A stretch of DNA of 64,000 bases from Humulus lupulus (lineage: Eukaryota > Streptophyta > Magnoliopsida > Rosales > Cannabaceae). The translations under genes and the position numbers were made by a program. Of the stretch, positions 55,517 through 64,000 are shown piece by piece; position 1 is the stretch's first letter; each line of letters opens with the position of its first letter. The notes under the pieces are model-generated. The model was not told the origin of the DNA. It saw only the letters and a program-made list of their open reading frames with translations, and ran no database searches. The stretch spans positions 79,921,696 to 79,985,695 of the forward strand of contig NC_084801.1 of NCBI RefSeq assembly GCF_963169125.1, read 5' to 3'.

Positions 55517-57661
55517 TGTAACGACCAAAATTTGCTAATAGGGCTTAGAGCCTTGATTAGTGTGCCTGGAGGGCAATAAATGATTTAATATGTATATATG
55601 TTGATTTATGTGAATATATGATAATGATGCATGTTTAGTTGAGTTAAATGTGCATGTGGGCCCCGTCTGGATATTAGGGGTATATATGTGATATATCTGT
55701 GTAGCACGATCCGAGACAGTCCTGGGGAGCGGTTAGCCAGAAAGTCACAACGAGGTTGAGAGTCCGACTCGGGGTGAGTCGAGGGGTAATTTGGGCATTA
55801 GTTATTATACGGGGTTATCGGTTATGAAAATAAATATTTGGAGATATATTTGAGGATATAATGTCTAGGAGGGAATATTGGGAAAATTTACCATTTTTCC
55901 CTCGGGGACGTTTTGGTACCCCAAGCCTTGAGGTAACCACATAGACAGAGTTAAATAAAACAAAGGAAAGAATCATTTAGAGGCTTGTAGAAACCGACAC
56001 TTAATTTTCCTTCCAGCTGAAGATAGTTCTTATCTTTCTCTCTCTTTCACTCTCTAAGACAAACTCAAGGAAAACTTGGGGGAAACCAACTTGAAGTTAA
56101 GGGTTTGCAGCTGGGGATTTAGGGGAAGCTTGAAGCTTGGAGCATAGGAAACTGGTTCTGAGGCTTAATCCAGCAAGGGTAAGTTTTAATTATAAAGATT
56201 ATGTTTAGAATTGCTGCTAGTTTGTTAGAGTTTGCATGTTAGTTAAGCTTGATCTATTCTTGAGTGATTTGGTTGAGTTTTGGAGCAGATTTTGATGGGT
56301 TTTGATGTTGATACTGAGCTGGAATGTTTGTGTTGATTATCTAGGATTATTAGCTTGGTTTTGGGTATAATTGGATTGATTCTTGAGGTAAAAACAGGGT
56401 GTTTTTCTGGGTTCGAGGGGCAGGATCGCGGCTTTGTTCTTGCTGAGCCACAGCCCCCTTGATCTTGGGGCGTCTGGAATTGGAGGCGTGCCGCGGGGCC
56501 CATCAACAAGGGCCGCGGCGCGTGTGGGCTGTTTTGAGGCAGGGCCTCAGGTTGAGTTGGGGGCCGCGGCATGGGTTCTTAGGGCCGCGACGCTTAGGGT
56601 ATTTTTGTGTTCTAGAGGGGTTTTAGGCTCGAGAATTCAATGGTTAAGGCTCGGGATGGATTTTATCACCCGGATTGATAGAATTCAAGGTTCCGGAGGT
56701 TAGAGATATGGCTATTGTTAATGTGTTGTGACTAGGGTTTCAGCGAGGCTCAAGTTAGAGGACTGTGCTCGGGATAGCGGTGCTCGGAGAGCTCGGGACT
56801 CAGGTAAGAAAACCCTTGTTCCCATAGAGCTTGTATGCAGGGCTGAGCCCAATGTGTCTGAATAGAGCTTGTATGTAGGGTTGAGCCCAATGTGTTTGTA
56901 TTGTAGGGTGTAGCCCTTTGATTGAATTTGCTATTATTATGTAGTTGTTTATTATGCTATGAATGCAATTATGTGAATGATCGGCAAGAGCCGGGAACAG
57001 TGTAGGCCGAGGTCGGCAAGGGTCGGGAACAGCATTGGGCACGTTGAGTGCAAGGCCGAGTACGGCAAGGGGCCGGGAGCAGCATTGAGCACGTGGAGTG
57101 CGAGTTGCCAGGGCGAGTCCCTAAAAGGATACCTGGGATATCCTCACGGTGTGGACCGCGAACCCAGGGCCTGGTAAAGCGCCTGGGACGGCTAGGTCGT
57201 ATGTGTTTAGCCTATTGATGGCCAGTTTATATACTTGGTGTATGTTTTGCATATGTTATCTGTTTTGGGTTTTCTTGTTGGGCTTCGGCTCACAGATGCT
57301 CTGTGGTGTAGGTAAGGGCAAGGAGAGGGCCAGCCAACCTTGAGTGTAGCAGACATGAGCGGCGTCTACATGTTTGGCCAGCCTGGCTGCCACAGCCAGT
57401 GGATTTTGGGAGATGTTTGTAAATAAACCTAGATTTTGTCGTTTAGTCGACTTGGTTCAGTTTATATGTTGTAAATGTTTCTAAACTGTATTTTGGGATC
57501 CCAAGAGTTAAAATTTTATGATTTTCTATGAAATGAGATTATTTCTAAGTTTTCCTCTGTTTATGGCTTAATTACACTATTTGACCTAAAACCTCGATTA
57601 GCGAGTTGAGTGCACGTTTTAAATTCACTTAGTAACGGCTCTAAGGAAGTAGGGCATTACA
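55517..57661 (+). repeat. Solo Tekay-like LTR (family B, 2145 bp)
   Basis: The LTR runs from tgtaacgacc to gggcattaca with 42-bp array on both sides and a perfect TSD, and has no internal region. It is therefore a solo LTR left by LTR-LTR recombination. It includes the CpG-rich block (56410-56600), ggccgagaacagc-type repeats (56985-57095) and the conserved block (57269-57318) ending in a donor-like sequence (gtaggtaaggg). Confidence 0.92.
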
Positions 57662-57666
57662 TGCAT
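57662..57666. repeat. Solo-LTR target-site duplication, right copy (tgcat)
   Basis: It follows gcattaca and matches 55512-55516. Confidence 0.92.
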
Positions 57667-60600
57667 GGTTCCTTAAGGTCCTCGGAACATGGAGCATACA
57701 TTTTGATTGGTTCCTAGAGGTCCTCGGAACCTTTCAACATTCATTTTTCTTGGTAAATAGAGGTCCTCCGAACTTGGATCATTCATTTTTCTTGGTTGCT
57801 AGTTGTTCTCGAAACCTTTGAGCATTCATCTTGCTCGATTCCTTGAGATCCTTGGATCCTTTATCATTCATCTTTCTTGGTTAATAAAGGTCCTCGGATC
57901 CTTGATCATACATCTTGCTTATTTCCTAGAGATCCTCAGAATCTTGAGCATTCATTTTTCTTGGTTCTTCGAGGTCCTCGGAACCTTGAGCATTCATCTT
58001 GCTTGGTTCCTAGAGGTCCTCATAACCTTGAGCATTCCTCTGGCTTGGTTCCTTGAGGTCCTGAGAGCCTAGAGTATACATTTTTCTTGGTACCTAGAGG
58101 TCTTCGAAACCTTGAGCATTCATCTTGCTTGGTTCCTAGATGTCCTTGGAACTTGGATTATTCATCTCACTTTGTTCATATGGCCCTTAGAACCTTGTGC
58201 ATTCATCTTGCTTGGTTCCTAGAGGTCCCCAAAACCTTGAGCATTCCTCTAGCCTGGTGACTTGAGGTCATCGGAATTTGGAGTATTCATTTTGCTTGGT
58301 TCTTAGTGGTCCTTAGAACCTTTGAGCATTCATCTTGCTTGGATCCTTGAGGCCCGCGAAACTTGGAGCATTCATTTTTCTTGATTCCTAGAGTTCCTCA
58401 GAAACTTTCAGCATTCATCTTGCACGGTTCCTTGAGGTCCTTTGATCCTGGAGCATTCATCTTGCTTGGTTCGTTGATGTCCTCGATGCAATTTTCTTGG
58501 TTCCTAGAGGTCCTTGGAAAATTTAGCATTCATCTTGCTTGGTTCCTAAAGGTTCTGGAATATTCAGCATTCCTCTTGCTTGGTTCCTTGAGGTCATTGG
58601 AACCTGGAGTATACATCTTGCTTGGTTCCTAGAGGTCCTCGGAACCATGAGCATTCCTCTTGCTTAGTTCCATGAGGTCCTCAGAACCTGAAGTATTCAT
58701 TCTGCTTAATTCCTAGAGGCCCTTGGAACCATTGGGCATTCGTCTTGCTTGGTTCCTTAAGTTCCTCAGAATGTGGAGCATGCATTTCACATGGTTCCAA
58801 GAGGTCCTCAGAACCTTGAGCATTCATCTTGTATGTTTTCTAAAAGGTCCTTGAACATTGAGTAATCATTTTGTTTGTTTCCTCGAGGTCTTCGAAATCT
58901 GGAGCCTACATTTTGCTTGGTACCTTGAGGTCCTCGAAACCTTGAGAATTCCTCTCGCTTGGTTCCTTGAGGTCCTCAGAATGAGTGCATACATTTTGAT
59001 TCATTCCTAGAGGTCCTCAGAGCCTTTGGGAATTTATCTTGCTTTGTTTCTATAGGTCCTCGGAACCTGGAGCATTCATTTTGCTTAGTTTCTAGAGGTC
59101 CTCGCAATCTTGAGCATTAATCTGCTTGGTTCCTAGACGTCTAAGGAACCTTGAGCAATGAATTGGCTTGGTTCCTAGAGGTCCTAGGAACCTGAAGCAA
59201 TCATTTTCCTTGGTTCCTAGAGGTCCTTGGAACCTTGTGCTATATTTGTTTCTTGGTTCCCTTAGATTCTCAGAAGCTTGAGCATTCTCATTCTTGGTTC
59301 CTTGAGGTCCTCAAATTTTGAGCATTCATTTTGCTTGTTTCCTCAAGGTCCTCAGAACCTTGAGCATTCATCTTGCCTGGTTCCTAGAGGGCCTCATAAC
59401 CTTGAGAATCGATCTTGCTTGGTTTCTAGAGGTCCTCATATCCTTGAGCATTCCTCTTGCTGGGTTCCTAGAGGTCCTCGGAACATGGATCATTTATTTT
59501 TCTCATTCCAAGAAGTCCCTGGAACCTTAAGAATTCATCTTGGTTGTCTCCTTGAGGTCTATGGAACCTAGAGCATATATTTTGCCTTGTTCCTAGAGGT
59601 TCTCAAAACCATGAGCATTCCTCATGATTGGTTCCTTCAGGTCTTCAGAACCTGGAGCATACATTTTTCTTGGTTCCTAGAGGTCCTCTGAATCTTTGAG
59701 CTTTCATCTCTCTTGGTACCTAAAGTTCCTCAAAACAAAGAGCATATATTTTTCTTGGTTCCTAGAGGTCCTCAGTACCTTTGAGCATTCCTCTTGCTTG
59801 GATCCTTGAGGTCCCCAGAACCTGGAGTATTCATTTTCCTAGGATCCTAGAGGCCTTTGGAACCTTTGAGTATTCATGTAGCTTGGTTCCTTGAGTTCCT
59901 CCGAACGTGGAGCATGCATTTTGCTTGCTTCCTAGAGGTCCTCGAACCCTTGAGCATTCCTCTTGCTTAGATCCATGAGGTCCTCAAAACCTAGAGTATT
60001 CATTCTGCTTGGTTCCTAGAGGCCCTCAGAGCCTTTGAGCATTTGTCTTGCTTGGTTCTTTGAGTTCCTTAAAATGTAGAGTATGCATTTTGCATGGTTC
60101 CTAGAGGTGCTCAGAACCTTGAGCATTCATCTTGCTTGTTTTCTAGAGGTCCTCAGAATCTTGAGTATTCATTTTGCTTGTTTCATCGAGGTCCTCGGAT
60201 CCTAGAGCCTACATTTTGCTTGGTTCCTAGAGGTCCACAAAACCTTGTGCATTCCTCTCGTTTGGTTCCTTCAGGTCCTCAGAATGCATGCATACTTTTT
60301 GATTGGCACCAAGTGGTCCTCAGAGCCTTTGAGCTTTCATCTTGCTTTGTTGCTAGAGGTCCTCGGAACTTGGAGCATTCATTTTGCTCGGTTTTAAGAG
60401 GTCCTTGCAATCTTGAGCATTAATCTGCTTGTTTCCTATAAGACCTAGGAAACTTGAGCAATGAATTGGCTTGGTTTCATAAGGTCCTAGGAACCTGGAG
60501 CAATCATTTTCCTTGGTTCCTAGAGGTCCTTGGAACCTTGTGCTGTATTTATTGCTTAGTTCCTTAAGATCCTTAGAAGCTTGAGCATTCATTTTGCTTG

Positions 60601-62058
60601 GTTCCTTAAAGTCCTCGAATTTGGAGCATTCATTTTGCTTGGTTCCTCGAGGTCCTCATATTCTTGAGCATTCATCCTGCCTGGTTCCTAGAGGGCCTTG
60701 TAACCTTGAGAATTCATCTTTCTTGGTTCCTAGAGGTCCTCAGAACCTTGAGCATTCCTCTTGCTTGGTTCCTAGAGGTCCTCGATACTTGGAGCATTCA
60801 TTTTTCAAGTTCTTAGAGGTCCCTAGAACCTCAAGCATTCATCTTGGTTTGTTCCTTGAGGTCTTCAGAACCTATATCATATATTTTGCTTTGTTCCAAG
60901 AGGTTCTCGAAACCTTGAGCATTCATCTTGCTTGTTTCCTTGAGGACCTTGAATTTTGAGCATTCATTTTTATTGGTTCCTCAAGGTCAACAGAACCTTG
61001 AGCATTCATCTTGCCTTGTTCCTAGAGGGCCTCATAACCTTGAGCATTCATCTTGCTTGGTTCCTAGAGGTCCTCAGAACCTTAAGAATTCCTCTTGCTT
61101 GGTTCCTTGAGGTCCTCAGAAATTGGACTATACATTTTTCTTGGTTCATTGATGTCCTCGAAACCTTGAGCATGCATTTTTCTTGGCTCTTAGAGGTCCT
61201 TGGAAACTTGTGCATTCATCTTGCTTGCTTCCTAAAGGTCCTCAGAATATTGAGTATTCCTCTTGCTTGGTTCTTTGAGGTCCTCGTAACCTAGAGTATA
61301 CATTTTTCTTGGTTCCTAGAGGTCCTCGGAACCTTGAGCATTCCTCTTTCTTAGTTCCATGAGGTCCTCAGAACCTGAAGTAATTCATTCTGCTTAGTTC
61401 CTAGAGGCCCTTGAATCCTTTTGTTCCTTGAGTTCCTCAGAATGTGGAGCATGCATTTCGCAGGGTTCCTAGAGGTCCTCAGAACCTTAAGCATTCATCT
61501 TACTTATTTTCTAGAGGTCCTTGAACATTGAGTATTCATTTTTCTTGTTTCCTCGAGGTCCTCGAAACCCTGAGAATTCCTCTCGCTAGGTTCCTTGAGT
61601 TCCTCAGAATGAGTGCATACATTTTGCTTCATTCCTAGAGGTCCTTAGAGCCTTTGATAATTTATCTTGCTTTGTTCCTAGAGGTCCTCAGAACCTGGAG
61701 AATTCATTTTCTCAGTTTCTAGAGGTCCTCGAAATCTTGAGAATTAGTCTGCTTGGTTCTTAGACGTCCGAGGAACCTTGAGCAATGAATCTGCTTTGTT
61801 CCTAGAGGTCCTAGGTACCTAGAGCAATCATTTTCCCTGGTTCCTAGAGGTACTTGGAACCTTGTACTATATTTGTTTCTTGGTTCCCTTAGATCCTAAG
61901 AAGCTTGAGCATTCATCTTGCTTGGTTGCTTGAAGTCCTTGAATTTGGAGCATTCATTTTGCTTGTTTCCTCGAGGTCCTAAGAACCTTGAGAATTCATA
62001 TTGCCTGGTTCTTATAAAGCCTCGTAACCTTGAGAATTGATCTTGCTTGATTCCTTGT
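57667..62058. repeat. 42-bp minisatellite, block III (about 104 units)
   Basis: This continues block II after the solo LTR. The diagnostic gagcaatgaattggc trio recurs at about 59153, 60456 and 61780 (spacing 1303 and 1324 bp). The block is ended by a minus-oriented LTR at 62059. Confidence 0.95.
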
Positions 62059-63163
62059 TGTAATGCCCTACTTCCTTAGATTCGTTACTAAGTGAGTTTT
62101 AAATGTGCAATTAACTCGCTAATCGAGGTTTTAGGTTAAAATTGTAGCTAAACTGTAATAAAAATCATATAATGTGAAAATATAACCACTCATTGAAATT
62201 ATAAAGCGTTATACATTTGGGAGCCCATAATACTGTTTTAAAATATTTATAGCTCAAAATATGATTGAAGTCGACTAAACGACAAAATTAAGTTTAATAC
62301 AAAACATCTCCCAAAAGTACCCCTAGTCGTGGCAGCCAGGCAGGCTGAACATGTACACGCCGCTTCACGCTCTCTATACTCATGGTTGATCGACCTTTCC
62401 CTTGCCCTTACCTGCACCATAGAGCACCCGTGAGCCGAAGCCCAGCAAGAAAACTCCACACAAACAATCAACATATGCACAACTATCAATCAGCATATAA
62501 CAAAGTCGCCAATAGGCTAAACACATAATGGCCATGCTGTCCCAGGCGCTTTACCAGGCCCTGGGTTCGCGGTCTACACCGTGAGGATATCCCAGGTATC
62601 CAATAGTGGTCTCACCCTGGCAACTTGCACTCCGTATGCTTAACGCTGCTCTCGGCCCCTTGCCGTACTCGGCCTTCGCCGTTCCCAGCCCTTGCTTTTC
62701 TTGGCTTTCACCGTTCCCAGCCCTAGCCGTTCTCGGCCTTCGCCATACATTTACAGATATGCAACACATAGCATAAACTCAAAAAATACTTAAACAAATA
62801 CAAATATAAACAATAGGGCTACACCCTGCATCAAAATCACACAGGGTCATGCCCTGCAATGCAAACTATAGGGCCTCACCCTGCTCTAAGGGTACAACAG
62901 TTTTCTTACCTATGTCCCAAGCTTCCCGAGCTCCGATATCCCGAGCACAATCCTCTAGTCTGAGCCTCACTAAAACCCTAGTCACAACGTATCAACAACA
63001 TCCATCCATCAAGTTCTAATCCATTAAATAACTTTGGGTTATAATTTTAATCTCCGGGACCTTGAATTCTATCAATCCCGGTGATAAAATCCATCTCGAA
63101 CCTTAATTTTTGGATTCCCTAGCCTAAAACCTTCTTGGGGTCACTAAACCCACTAAGCGCCAT
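62059..63163 (-). repeat. Tekay-like LTR, minus orientation (family B related), interrupted
   Basis: The plus strand begins tgtaatgccctacttcc, the inverse complement of the family B LTR end. It includes the donor block (62401-62456, complement), gccgttctcggcc-type repeats (62640-62750) and the tctatcaatcccggtgataaaatcc region shared with 56660. It breaks at 63164 where another LTR begins. Confidence 0.82.
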
Positions 63164-64000
63164 TGTAACGCCCTGGTTACTCCAGAACAGTTACGGTGAA
63201 CGGTGAACCGAAAATTTGATTCATTGCCTGAGTCCTTTGGTTAAAAACGTGTTCTAAGTGTTATTAACAGGCTCAGGTGAAAACCAATAAAAAGGAAATG
63301 ATATGTTTTATTTGATACATAAAACTGTTCATGGGCCCACAAGAACATTTACAAGTTATTTACAACTCAAAAAGGTCATTACTGTTCCAAAATCTCAAAC
63401 CCGCCGACCTAAGCGGCAAAAATAGGGTAAACCCCCTAGTTCCTCTGAGAACTCCTTGGCCGTGGTGGTCAAGCGGCCGCATATGTACAAATCACCACCC
63501 AAGCTCTCCACTCAAGGCTGGGTGAGCTTTTCTTTCCCTTTACCTACACCACATAGCACCCATGAGCCAAAGCCCAGCAAGAAAACATAACATTATATGT
63601 AAACATCATCAAATGATTATCATTATAATCACACAGAGCTCATAGCTCTCAAATAGATGAGTGAATATCACTTGAGGTTCTGGAAAACCATACTGAGTGA
63701 CTGACAAGCAAGTCACTAATATAATCAGAAGAGTGGCTGCTAGGTAAGCAACTAGCCTTAAACAGATGAGAGACTGATGGGTAAGTCTCTAACTTAACAG
63801 ATCAGTGACTGATGGGTAAGCCACACAAGCGCTTACAATATTCATCGAACTTGAGGTCGGTCCGGCATTCATCCTCTTTGAGTCATCCAATGCAGAAAGT
63901 CGATTAAATCTAATCTTGATTGGCTTGCGCTAAACACGATAAGGCCATCCTGACTAATGAGTCAGCACTATGTGACTAGTGCCCAGTACCACTGCCGAAC
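63164..64000 (-). repeat. Second Tekay-like LTR, minus orientation, runs off window
   Basis: It begins tgtaacgccctggttactcc (complement of an LTR end), carries the conserved block at about 63530-63590 (complement), and is of a family distinct from B and D. It inserted into the preceding LTR. The remainder is off-window, so solo or full-length cannot be decided. No gene is supported. Confidence 0.75.

Noticed and set aside
23542..62058. Dozens of ORFs of 60-120 codons in the array, with 14-residue periods on both strands
   Set aside because: The 42-bp unit is a multiple of three, so any frame lacking a stop in the unit stays open. Frames on both strands are open alike, indels shift them, and starts are arbitrary. 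They could only be real if a long periodic protein were found in peptides.
23542..62058. CRISPR-like array
   Set aside because: Units are contiguous diverged tandem copies without unique spacers, in plant DNA.
1..64000. Host protein-coding, tRNA or rRNA genes
   Set aside because: Every substantial open frame maps to a retroelement or to the tandem array. I saw no tRNA cloverleaf apart from primer-site complements, and no rRNA motif.

Overview
The window is plant (angiosperm, probably eudicot) repeat-rich heterochromatin. I found no single-copy host gene, tRNA or rRNA. Everything I can identify is either a 42-bp tandem repeat or an LTR retrotransposon of the Ty3/Gypsy class (Tekay/Del chromoviruses and Tat-lineage elements) nested in it. 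The lineages are known from seed plants. Species cannot be read from the sequence.

Layout. (1) 1-21650: a Tekay-type chromovirus whose 5' LTR starts off-window (1-504 and 14708-14871), with its body at 14872-19343 and 3' LTR at 19344-21650. Inside its 5' LTR sits a young, complete Tat-type element ('Tat-1', 505-14702, TSD catgc, two 889-bp LTRs differing at 6 positions). (2) 21651-23541: remainder of an older Tekay-like LTR into which the Tekay element inserted. (3) 23542-29631, 46330-55511 and 57667-62058: three blocks of one 42-bp minisatellite, same orientation, about 19.7 kb in total. (4) 29637-46324: a second, older Tat element on the minus strand ('Tat-2', TSD acatg, LTRs about 3.6 % diverged), itself interrupted at 36227-41385 by Tekay-like LTR material in inverted arrangement. 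(5) 55517-57661: a solo Tekay-like LTR with perfect TSD tgcat. (6) 62059-64000: two more minus-oriented Tekay-like LTRs, one inside the other.

How the genes work together. Both Tat elements have LTR - PBS - gag - protease - RT - two RNase H domains - integrase on the sense strand, and between integrase and 3' LTR an intron-containing gene on the opposite strand, with its own TATA box and an N-terminal domain of the 'putative gypsy-type transposon' family (PF04195). The two antisense genes are far diverged in sequence, yet share a four-exon plan with the same intron phases (1, 1, 0) and a coiled-coil last exon. Both elements also carry a second copy of their polypurine tract between integrase and the antisense gene. 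These shared features are the most interesting signal here. All gag-pol frames are broken by stop codons, most of them explicable as C-to-T or G-to-A changes, so none of the copies looks autonomous, although Tat-1 and the Tekay element are recent.
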